DNA of 12,188 bases, from assembly GCA_902783355.1 (NCBI GenBank), contig CACZQQ010000142.1:1-12188 (forward strand), read 5' to 3'. Made by a program: the position numbers and the translations under genes. Below the pieces are notes generated by a model that had not been told where the DNA came from, did not search any database, and saw only the letters and a program-made list of their open reading frames with translations. Origin of the DNA: an uncultured bacterium. GTDB lineage: Bacteria > Verrucomicrobiota > Lentisphaeria > Oligosphaerales > Oligosphaeraceae. Within the stretch, counting starts at the first letter, position 1. Every line of letters starts with the position of its first letter. Below are positions 1-6,482 of the stretch, in pieces.

Positions 1-1010
1 TGATATCCCTCCTCCTGCACCATGCGGTTCCATGGGAAATTGTATCCCCAGGTGACATTCAGCTTCTCGCCCTTGGTGTTGTAAACCTCGCCTGCGCTCT
101 TCGGGCCGCGCACCGCCACGGAGAAAGTGTATTGCGGGTTGGAGTAGGCCTTCCCGCCACTGGCGATCTTGACAAATGGCGCGCGTATATTTAAATTATT
201 GAATACAAAGAAGTTATATCCATCAGCATCTTGTCCGCACTCAAAGGAGAAGTCTCCCTCATAGCGGACGTAGCTCTTGTTGTCAAAGCTGTAGAAGATG
301 CCGAAGTCGGCCTTCTGGGCCTGCGTGCGCGGACGGTCGTTCCTGTAGCTTTTCAGCACGATCTTGGCGACAGGGTTCAACATCGCATGGCCGAAGGCGT
401 CGACAAAGTCCTCAAAGGTGACCGGCTTCTTCGAGGCCCAGCATTCCGGATGGGCGACAAAGAAGGGGTCGATGAACGGCGGACGGCTGCCGTACTTGTC
501 ATAGTAGGGCAAGGCTTCCGGCGAGATGCTCCGTCGGTCCAGCTCGAATATGCCGCCCGATTCGTCCGAGATGTTCTCCCAGGCCCAGACCTCCATGCCG
601 TACTTGTGCCCGAGACGGATGGTCTCCGCCAGCGGATCATATTCCTTCAAGGTTGCAATGAGGCGTCTGGCGCCACGCGCGTCGTTGTAGTGCCACATCT
701 CGCGCTCGCCGTACTGCAACGTGTATTTCGACTTGTAGAATGTCAGGCCCAAGACGTTGGTGCGGAAGTTGATGCGTTTGAAGCCCAGTTCGGCAAAGCG
801 GCGGATGCGACTTTCATAGCTGTCAAGGCTGTAGTACTCCTTGGGGCCGATCATGTCGTAGAACGCCATGTCCAGATAGTCGACCGTGACGCTCAGGAAC
901 GGCTTGTCCGCGGAGGCGGTCGCCGCCTGGACCTCCTGCGGCTCCGCATGGCCATAGAGGGACGACAGCACAAGGCCCGCCAGAAGCAGGCCGAACAGGG
1001 TTCTCTTCAT
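1..1010 (-). CDS. Secreted glycoside-hydrolase-like protein, 3' end truncated by the window edge
   Basis: An uninterrupted minus-strand frame of 336 codons runs from an ATG at 1010 off the left edge; no stop is seen. The N-terminus (MKRTLFGLLLAGLVLSSLYGHA) is a typical Sec signal peptide: Lys/Arg, a hydrophobic stretch, then a cleavage region near residue 22. After it come segments such as SVTVDYLDMAFYDM (about 40-53), RIRRFAELGFKRINFRTNV (about 69-87) and IRLGHKYGMEVWAWENISDE (about 131-150). These resemble the alternating strands and helices of a TIM-barrel glycosidase of the 'family 10-like' hypothetical type. I cannot assign a CAZy family or name catalytic residues with confidence. Residues 261-277 are encoded by an unusually AT-rich patch. 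The start at 1010 is chosen for the signal peptide and a GAGGAAAG element 8 nt upstream. An in-frame ATG at 1028 would add six residues but has no ribosome binding site. The gene lies 120 nt downstream of the pseudopilin gene, with no obvious promoter of its own, so it is probably co-transcribed with it. Confidence 0.75.
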   Translation of the reverse strand, partial: MKRTLFGLLLAGLVLSSLYGHAEPQEVQAATASADKPFLSVTVDYLDMAFYDMIGPKEYYSLDSYESRIRRFAELGFKRINFRTNVLGLTFYKSKYTLQYGEREMWHYNDARGARRLIATLKEYDPLAETIRLGHKYGMEVWAWENISDESGGIFELDRRSISPEALPYYDKYGSRPPFIDPFFVAHPECWASKKPVTFEDFVDAFGHAMLNPVAKIVLKSYRNDRPRTQAQKADFGIFYSFDNKSYVRYEGDFSFECGQDADGYNFFVFNNLNIRAPFVKIASGGKAYSNPQYTFSVAVRGPKSAGEVYNTKGEKLNVTWGYNFPWNRMVQEEGY

Positions 1011-1043
1011 ATCAAGAACTTTCCTCATGATCAATGAGTTATT

Positions 1044-1080
1044 CAACAAAACGGCGCCATGCCGCGACCGGCATGGCGTC
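1044..1080 (-). terminator. Rho-independent terminator-like hairpin after the pseudopilin gene
   Basis: CGCCATGCCG (1055-1064) and CGGCATGGCG (1069-1078) form a perfect 10-bp stem with a 4-nt loop. The stem can be extended by a G-T pair and a G-C pair. Read on the minus strand it is followed by CCGTTTTGTT, a short U-rich tract. It lies about 50 nt past the pseudopilin stop and about 45 nt before the next minus-strand start, so it may be a partial terminator that lowers expression of the downstream gene. A second hairpin (CGGAGA/TCTCCG, 1090-1111) lies just before it. Confidence 0.6.
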
Positions 1081-1130
1081 CGCTTGCGGCGGAGAGGCGT
1101 CCCTGTCTCCGTCGGCACGTAACCGTTAAT

Positions 1131-1922
1131 TTACCACGTAATGTATTTGCGGGTGCTGTCGAACGAGGTGGCGTAGTGGACGCCCTTCGAGGTGCCGGAA
1201 TAGGTCGTGGTGTCCGCCCTGACGTAGCCGTTGATGAACTGCTCGGCGCTGAGCGCAAGGACGTGGCCGTCGAAGAAACCCAGATTGGCGCGGGTGTCGT
1301 GGCGGGCGGCCAGGATGCCGTCGTTGCCGTTGCCGCCTCTGTGCCAAAGGCATTCCGATGTGCCGAGGTCGCAGGTTGCGGCAAAGGCGCAGGTGTCGGC
1401 CATCATGGCGGCGTTGGAGGGATTCTGCATGGCCATGATGTTGTTGCCCTCGAACTGGTAGGTGGAGGAGTTGTAGCAGACCGACACGCCGCTGCCGTAG
1501 AAGTTGTACTGGTTGGGGGCGTTCATGTCGCTGGCGCAGGCGACGCCGTACGTGTGCTGGCGGCCTACGCCCTTGCCCTTCCAGTCGGCCGGCGTGGGTC
1601 TGAAGACTTCCTGCGACGTTGTCGGGCAGGTGTAGATCTTCTCGCCCTTGTCGCCGTAGCCCAAATAGGCCATGGCATCCGCCCAATAGACGTATTTGTC
1701 GTAGGTTGTCTTGTCATAGACGATGTATCCAGGGAAGTAGGCGGGATAGTCTTCAGAATACATCACCATGAAGAGGCTGCAGTTCTTGATGTTGCCGGTG
1801 CAGCTGATGGCGCGCGCCTTTTCGCGGGCCTTGGCCAGCGCCGGCAGCAACATGGCCGCCAAAATGGCGATGATGGCGATGACCACCAGCAGTTCGATCA
1901 GGGTAAAGGACACTTTTTTCAT
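1131..1922 (-). CDS. Type II secretion/type IV pilin-like protein with H-x9-DG C-terminal motif
   Basis: A 263-aa protein with an N-terminal prepilin signal: MKKVS then FTLIELLVV, with Glu10 at the +5 position expected for prepilin peptidase substrates, followed by a hydrophobic helix to about residue 29. The residue before the predicted cleavage site is Ser5, not the usual Gly. The family's C-terminal H-x9-DG motif is exact: His208, nine residues, Asp218-Gly219, in the context [16 protein letters not shown]. The body is rich in Tyr, Asn and Gly and has eight cysteines (41, 48, 99, 129, 149, 178, 184, 191), which could form disulfides after export. Proteins of this class are found in very many copies in Lentisphaerota and Planctomycetes; their function is largely unknown and they are presumed to be surface or periplasmic pseudopilins. 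An AGGAGA ribosome binding site precedes the ATG by 7 nt. A promoter lies upstream at 1983-2011, and a glycosidase-like gene follows downstream. Confidence 0.93.
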   Translation of the reverse strand: MKKVSFTLIELLVVIAIIAILAAMLLPALAKAREKARAISCTGNIKNCSLFMVMYSEDYPAYFPGYIVYDKTTYDKYVYWADAMAYLGYGDKGEKIYTCPTTSQEVFRPTPADWKGKGVGRQHTYGVACASDMNAPNQYNFYGSGVSVCYNSSTYQFEGNNIMAMQNPSNAAMMADTCAFAATCDLGTSECLWHRGGNGNDGILAARHDTRANLGFFDGHVLALSAEQFINGYVRADTTTYSGTSKGVHYATSFDSTRKYITW

Positions 1923-1982
1923 TTTCTATCTCCTATGCTGTTGTTCTCGGGGGGAAACATCCTTTTCTCGTAATTCCAGCAT

Positions 1983-2011
1983 ATTTTATTGCGGAAAAGA
2001 CCTCCTGACAA
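1983..2011 (-). promoter_or_regulatory. Sigma70-type promoter of the pseudopilin gene
   Basis: On the minus strand, TTGTCA (2006-2011) is separated by exactly 17 nt from TAAAAT (1983-1988). This is close to the TTGACA/TATAAT consensus. It would give a 5' leader of about 55 nt before the ATG at 1922. It lies at the edge of an AT-rich stretch (about 1980-2060), as expected for a promoter region. No operator was recognised. Confidence 0.6.
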
Positions 2012-2301
2012 GGCACATTTAGGACTATTTTTTACCATATTTGATACAAAAATCAATAATGCTTCAAACCTTTGACAGCAGAATGCGCCGAAGGCGCGGA
2101 AAGCAAATAGGACAAAAACGCGCCCTTGCATGAGAAGCCACGCGGAGGGCATTGCCATGTCGTGCCCACGTGTACGCGCGGGCTTTTTCCTTTCCCTATG
2201 GAGTTCCTTTCCCTTGATTCGCGGGGCTTGGCCTGGGCCTCCAAGGCCCTCCGCTTCAGGATATCCACAGTCGTGCAGCGCTTCGGGCCTGGAAAGGCAA
2301 G
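2012..2301. other. Intergenic region without a supported gene; hairpin-rich
   Basis: I see no gene here. The open frames in this stretch lack recognisable domains and ribosome binding sites, and they run through the tRNA terminator or the promoter. The stretch holds several compact inverted repeats: GCGCC-GAA-GGCGC (2085-2097), an imperfect 8-bp hairpin followed by TTTTT (2164-2188), and GGGCCT-CCA-AGGCCC (2235-2249). A perfect TTGACA (2072-2077) has no good -10 partner at normal spacing. A small RNA is possible but not shown. Confidence 0.4.
2164..2188 (+). terminator. Possible plus-strand terminator hairpin
   Basis: GCCC (2164-2167) pairs with GGGC (2180-2183). After one A-C mismatch, CGT pairs with GCG around a GTAC loop, and TTTTT follows at 2184-2188. 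This has the form of a rho-independent terminator on the plus strand, but no plus-strand gene lies upstream. It may end an unrecognised small transcript or be chance. Confidence 0.3.
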
Positions 2302-2341
2302 AAAAAAGCCACCCGATGCCCCAAAAAGGCTAAAAGGTGGC
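2302..2341 (-). terminator. Terminator downstream of tRNA-Ser
   Basis: On the minus strand, GCCACC (2336-2341) pairs with GGTGGC (2308-2313), and six T residues follow (2302-2307). The wide loop can hold a small inner GCC/GGC stem. It begins 17 nt past the tRNA CCA end, the position expected for the end of a single-tRNA transcript. Confidence 0.6.
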
Positions 2342-2357
2342 AATTTCTACATAAAAC

Positions 2358-2449
<92 letters not shown>

Positions 2450-2496
2450 GCAGGAAATAGACTATGATGGAGCGCGCAGTTTCAGGCGCGGGACAT

Positions 2497-2524
2497 ACTA
2501 TAACGCCATTTGGCCGTTAGTCAA
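2497..2524 (-). promoter_or_regulatory. Promoter of tRNA-Ser
   Basis: On the minus strand, TTGACT (2519-2524), a 16-nt spacer and TATAGT (2497-2502) form a strong sigma70-like promoter. Its -10 lies about 48 nt upstream of the mature tRNA 5' end, leaving room for a short 5' leader removed by RNase P. Confidence 0.65.
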
Positions 2525-2549
2525 GTCGCCTGCGGACCGGGCGGATTGC

Positions 2550-2565
2550 CCAAAATGCATTTTGG
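2550..2565. promoter_or_regulatory. Perfect 16-bp palindrome between divergent promoters
   Basis: CCAAAATGCATTTTGG is an exact palindrome. It ends 3 nt before the recJ -35 element (2569-2574) and 25 nt from the tRNA-Ser -35 element on the opposite strand. Such a site could bind a dimeric regulator, but I do not recognise the motif as that of any known family. Confidence 0.4.
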
Positions 2566-2568
2566 CAC

Positions 2569-2597
2569 TTGAAATCGGCGCGATGGTGATCTATACT
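2569..2597 (+). promoter_or_regulatory. Promoter of recJ
   Basis: TTGAAA (2569-2574), a 17-nt spacer and TATACT (2592-2597) match a sigma70-type promoter well. The predicted transcript would begin near 2604, which bears on the choice of recJ start codon (2611 or 2647). Confidence 0.6.
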
Positions 2598-2610
2598 AGG
2601 GACGTGACGA

Positions 2611-4464
2611 ATGAAAGCAACATGCAACAGGGAGCCATCAAACCAAATGGAAGGACAGAACAACCGACAACTTGAACAGCGGATATGGGAATTCGCCAGC
2701 GTGGACGAGCAGCTGGTGCTCGACCTCATGAACGCCGAGGGCATCACCAGGCCCATCGCCCTGGTGCTGGCCGCCAGAGGGATCGCACGGGACAAGGTGC
2801 ATGACTTCCTCCACCCCGACATGGCCAACATGGGCGACCCCTATCTGCTGCCGGGCACCCGCGCCGCCGCCGCGCGCCTCTGGGAGGCCATCCACAAGAA
2901 CCAGGTCATCATGATCCACGGCGACTACGACACCGACGGCATCACCGCCACCGCCCTGCTCGCGTGGGTCCTGCGGCAGAACGGCGCCAGCGTCACATGC
3001 TACCTGCCCCACCGCATCGACGACGGCTACGGCCTCACCGCCGACTCCATCAACCGCAACGCCAAGGGGAGGTGCCAGCTGCTGGTCACCGTCGACTGCG
3101 GCATCACCAGCTACGACGCCGTGGACGCGGCCCGCGCCATCAACCTCGACCTCATCATCACCGACCACCACACCCCCGGCCCGACGCCCCTCCACGAGGG
3201 CACGCGCACCGTCGGCTCCATCGGCCTCGGCCTGCCCGCCAACGCCGCCGAGCTGGACACGATGGTGGTCGTCGACCCCAAGCTGCCCGGCGCGCCGAAG
3301 GACACGGAGGAGCTCGCCGGCGTCGGCGTCGCCTACAAGGTGGCGCAGGCCTTCCTCAAATACGGGCGCGAGAACCAGCTGTGCGGTGACGACACGGACC
3401 TGCGTGACGTGCTGGACCTGGTGGCGCTGGGCACGGTGGCGGACATCGTGCCGCTGCTGAACGAGAACCGCATCATGGTCCGCGAAGGCCTCAAGGTGCT
3501 TTCCATGCAGACGCGGCCCGGCATCCACGAGCTGTGCGACATCTCCAACGTGACGGAGGCGCTGACGACGCAGGACATCACCTACCGTCTCGCGCCGCGC
3601 ATCAACGCCACGGGCCGCATGGGCGACCCCACCGACAGCCTGCGGCTGCTGGAGGCCGGCGACGTGGAGCACGCCAAGCAGCTGGCCAGCGTGCTGGACA
3701 ACCTGAACCACGAGCGCCAGATGATCGAGGAGCAGGTGGTCAACGAGGCGGAGCAGCAGATCGCCATGCGCTACCGGCCGGGCACCGCGCGCTCGTTGGA
3801 GACCGCGCGCTCCATCGTGGTCTGGAGCAACTCGTGGCACCAGGGCGTGGTGGGAATCGTCGCCTCGCGGCTGACGCGCCACTACCACCGCCCGAGCGTC
3901 GTCCTGACGCGCGACCCCTCCGGCCAGTTCACCGGCTCCGCGCGCTCCATCCGCACCCTCAATCTGGTGGAGGTGCTGGACGAGTGCAAGGACACGCTCA
4001 TCCGCTTCGGCGGGCACGCGATGGCCGCCGGCCTCTCCCTGGAGGAGGCGCGCCTGGAGGACTTCTGCGCGGAGTTCGACACCGCCGTGCAGCGCGTCCT
4101 GGGCATCGAATCCATGAAGCCGTCGCTGAGCATCTGCGGCGAGGTCTCCCTCTACGAGCTGGACGACGTCTTCTTCCGCGAACTGCGCAATCTGGAACCC
4201 TTCGGGCACGGCAATCCGGAGCCGATGTTCATCTCGCGCAACGTGACGCCGGAGCGCCGCTATCCCGCCGGCAAGTCCCATACACGCGGCACCCTGCGGG
4301 ACGAGGACGGCACGCGCATCCAGTTCATCGCCTTCGGGCGCCTCCCCAACGACTTCCCGCCGCCGCCGTGGGACATCGTCTATTCCCCTCACATCAACCG
4401 CTACAACGGCCAGGAGATTCCGCAGCTGCGCATCCACGAGGTGCGCACCGCGCCCATGCGCTGA
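2611..4464 (+). CDS. recJ: Single-stranded-DNA-specific exonuclease RecJ
   Basis: RecJ is the 5'-3' single-strand DNA exonuclease of recombination and repair, cytoplasmic and Mn/Mg dependent. The 617-aa product carries the DHH-family motifs in order: HGDYDTDG (103-110), VDCG (161-164), TDHHTPG (184-190), LGTVADIVPL (273-282), RINATGR (330-336) and the DHHA1 motif GGHAMAAG (467-474). A C-terminal OB-like region follows (about 505-610, with ELRNLEPFGHGNPEP). Length is slightly above E. coli RecJ (577 aa), partly because about 20 residues are inserted between TDHH and VVDPK. The start is uncertain. ATG 2611 has AGGGA 8 nt upstream, but the promoter at 2569-2597 would leave only about 7 nt of leader. 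The in-frame ATG at 2647 has AGGGAG 12 nt upstream, would give 605 aa and fits the promoter better. A GH20 gene follows after 20 nt. Confidence 0.95.
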   Translation: MKATCNREPSNQMEGQNNRQLEQRIWEFASVDEQLVLDLMNAEGITRPIALVLAARGIARDKVHDFLHPDMANMGDPYLLPGTRAAAARLWEAIHKNQVIMIHGDYDTDGITATALLAWVLRQNGASVTCYLPHRIDDGYGLTADSINRNAKGRCQLLVTVDCGITSYDAVDAARAINLDLIITDHHTPGPTPLHEGTRTVGSIGLGLPANAAELDTMVVVDPKLPGAPKDTEELAGVGVAYKVAQAFLKYGRENQLCGDDTDLRDVLDLVALGTVADIVPLLNENRIMVREGLKVLSMQTRPGIHELCDISNVTEALTTQDITYRLAPRINATGRMGDPTDSLRLLEAGDVEHAKQLASVLDNLNHERQMIEEQVVNEAEQQIAMRYRPGTARSLETARSIVVWSNSWHQGVVGIVASRLTRHYHRPSVVLTRDPSGQFTGSARSIRTLNLVEVLDECKDTLIRFGGHAMAAGLSLEEARLEDFCAEFDTAVQRVLGIESMKPSLSICGEVSLYELDDVFFRELRNLEPFGHGNPEPMFISRNVTPERRYPAGKSHTRGTLRDEDGTRIQFIAFGRLPNDFPPPPWDIVYSPHINRYNGQEIPQLRIHEVRTAPMR

Positions 4465-4484
4465 CAGCTCCGGCCCCCCTTCCC

Positions 4485-6389
4485 ATGCAGTCGATTGCCC
4501 GCCTCACCTGGTCTTCATCGCAACTTCCTGAACGCCTAGTAGTTGCATTACGCACGCTGGCCGCCAGCGGCTACAGTCGCCTCGTCGAGGGGACCGCGAC
4601 CTACAACGCCCTCAAGTTCCGTGAAGTCCCCCTGGACAACGGGCGGCATGTCTGCCGCTGCCTCCGCCAGGACGACTGCTTCGTCATCGAATACAGCTCG
4701 CTGTCGATGGCGCTGCGCGGCGTGGGCTGCGCGCTGGCGGGCCTGGAGGCGGACGAGCGATGCCCTCTGGACCGGCTGGGCTACATGCGGGACTGCAGCC
4801 GCAACAACGTGGTGCTGCCGTCGAACTTCAAGACCTGGCTGGCGCGGACGGCCCTCATGGGCTACAATTACGCCATCCTCTACTGCGAGAACACATTCGC
4901 GCTGGAGGACGAGCCCTATTTCGGCTACATGCGCGGCGCCTACACGCTGGAGGAGCTCAAGGAGATGGACGACTTCGCGGCCGCGCTGGGCATCGAGCTC
5001 GTCGGCCACTGCGAGGTCTTGGGCCACTGCGAGCAGTTCCTCAAATGGCGCCATTTCGCGCGGCTGGGCGACACGCCCTCCATCCTGCTCATCGACGATC
5101 CTGATGCGCAGGCCCTGCTGAAGAAAGTCATCTCCTTCTGGGCGAAGGCGTTGCGTAGCCGCCGCCTCGGCATCGGCATGGACGAGGCCCACATGATGCT
5201 GCGCGGCGCCTATCTGGACAGGCACGGCTACACGGCGGACACGCTGGCCGCCTTCAACCGCCACCTGGCCTTCGTCAACGGACTCTGCCACGAGCACGGC
5301 CTGACCCCCCTGCTCTACGCGGACATGTATTTCACCGCCTCCGGCAGCCGCAACCAGTTCTCCGGCGACAAGATTCCGCAGGAGATCGTGGCGACCATCC
5401 CCAGGGGCGTCGAACTCGTCCATTGGGACTACTACAATGCGGACGAGGCCATCTACACGAAGATGCTCAGCCGCCTCAAGGAGACGGGCTTCCCCACCGT
5501 CATGATGTCAGGCGTCTGGACATGGGAGGGGCGGTTGTGGTATGAGCAGAACCGCACCATGGACTGCGTCGTGCCCGCGATTGCCGCCTGCCGCAAATGC
5601 GGCGTCCGCGACCTGAACTTCAGCCTGTGGGGCGACGACGGCGGCACATGCGACTTCGACTCCGCGCTGACGGGCCTGGCCCGCGCCGCCGACCTGGCCT
5701 GCGGCACCGGCGACGAGAACGCCACCGCGCAGCGCTTCGACGCCGTCTGCGGCGGCAACTACAAGGCCTCCCTCCTGGCCTCCAAGCTGCCCCACGTCTT
5801 CCATTTCAACCGCTTCGAGGGCTTCCGCGACCTCTACCACTGCAGCATGCAGGTGCAGCTCTTTGACGACCCCCTCATGGGCATGGTGGCGGAGAACTTC
5901 GAGGCGGCGGTCCCCGGGCAGCCGGCCGCCTTCCTGCGACAGCTCAAGGAGACGCAGAGGCGCCTCTGCCATGTGCGCTCGCAGGCCTGCGGCGACTTCG
6001 TGAACCTCAACAACCTGTTGCGGTTGATGGTGGACAAGCTGGAGCTGCGGCGCGACTTCGTGCAGGCCTACGACAGCCGCGACACGGACGCCCTGCGCCT
6101 CATCGTGCGCAAACGGATTCCCGCGATCATCGACGCCATCCAGGCCTATCTGGAGTCCTTCACCGCCATGTGGCTGCGCGAAGCCAAGCCCTTCGGCCTG
6201 GAAGCCATGCAGATACGCATCGGCGGCCTCATCGTCCGCTATCAGGAGATGGCGCGCCGCATCAAAGAGTACCTTAATGGTACGCGCGAGGACATCCCCG
6301 AACTGGAGGCGCGCCGCAAGTTCACGGGCGACGATATCGAGCAGTTCTCACAATCCCCCTGCGCCCAGACCCCCTCCGTGTGGCATTGA
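4485..6389 (+). CDS. GH20 beta-N-acetylhexosaminidase (GH20C-like, cytoplasmic)
   Basis: The 634-aa product is predicted to cleave terminal beta-GlcNAc or GalNAc from oligosaccharides by the substrate-assisted GH20 mechanism. It resembles the cytoplasmic GH20C type along its whole length. YMRDCSRN (100-107) opens the catalytic barrel. A segment with EDEPYFGYMRGAYTLEELKE follows. The catalytic Asp-Glu pair is in GMDEAH (Asp233-Glu234). WDYY lies at 314-317, and a C-terminal helical region contains FGLEAMQIRIGGL. No signal peptide is present, so it likely acts on imported oligosaccharides. The start at 4485 is chosen because upstream codons in this frame lie inside recJ and are low-complexity. 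No Shine-Dalgarno is visible; the leader before the ATG is C-rich. The 20-nt gap after recJ suggests co-transcription, perhaps with translational coupling. Family assignment is from remembered motifs; substrate preference is unknown. Confidence 0.87.
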   Translation: MQSIARLTWSSSQLPERLVVALRTLAASGYSRLVEGTATYNALKFREVPLDNGRHVCRCLRQDDCFVIEYSSLSMALRGVGCALAGLEADERCPLDRLGYMRDCSRNNVVLPSNFKTWLARTALMGYNYAILYCENTFALEDEPYFGYMRGAYTLEELKEMDDFAAALGIELVGHCEVLGHCEQFLKWRHFARLGDTPSILLIDDPDAQALLKKVISFWAKALRSRRLGIGMDEAHMMLRGAYLDRHGYTADTLAAFNRHLAFVNGLCHEHGLTPLLYADMYFTASGSRNQFSGDKIPQEIVATIPRGVELVHWDYYNADEAIYTKMLSRLKETGFPTVMMSGVWTWEGRLWYEQNRTMDCVVPAIAACRKCGVRDLNFSLWGDDGGTCDFDSALTGLARAADLACGTGDENATAQRFDAVCGGNYKASLLASKLPHVFHFNRFEGFRDLYHCSMQVQLFDDPLMGMVAENFEAAVPGQPAAFLRQLKETQRRLCHVRSQACGDFVNLNNLLRLMVDKLELRRDFVQAYDSRDTDALRLIVRKRIPAIIDAIQAYLESFTAMWLREAKPFGLEAMQIRIGGLIVRYQEMARRIKEYLNGTREDIPELEARRKFTGDDIEQFSQSPCAQTPSVWH

Positions 6390-6458
6390 GCGCCGCCACG
6401 GCGCAAAAGAAGCACGACAGGCGGAAGTTTACAAGCGACGGGGGGGGCAGAGCCCCCG
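6390..6458. repeat. Two GC-rich hairpins in a convergent intergenic region
   Basis: GCGCCG-CCA-CGGCGC (6390-6404) directly follows the GH20 stop. GGGGGC-AGA-GCCCCC (6443-6457) lies within a run starting with eight G residues. Neither is followed by a T tract on either strand, so they are not standard terminators. They may still form a bidirectional transcript end or a REP-like dispersed element. Confidence 0.4.
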
Positions 6459-6482
6459 AATCCCTTCAGGCCTCCAAATAAT

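Noticed and set aside
231..1037. Plus-strand open frame of 268 codons
   Set aside because: It is antisense to the signal-peptide-bearing minus-strand gene, which has a better start, composition and neighbour context.
1059..1973. Plus-strand open frame of 304 codons
   Set aside because: It is antisense to the pseudopilin gene, whose prepilin signal and H-x9-DG motif are exact.
2638..4437. A 599-codon open frame antisense to recJ
   Set aside because: It mirrors recJ almost end to end and is Val/Gly/Gln/His-rich with no domains. GC-rich codon usage in recJ removes stops on the opposite strand. recJ motifs on the plus strand are unambiguous.
3534..4484. Apparent 317-residue N-terminal extension of the GH20 protein, overlapping recJ
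   Set aside because: The extension is Arg/Pro/His-rich out-of-frame recJ sequence. GH20C homology begins only after the ATG at 4485.
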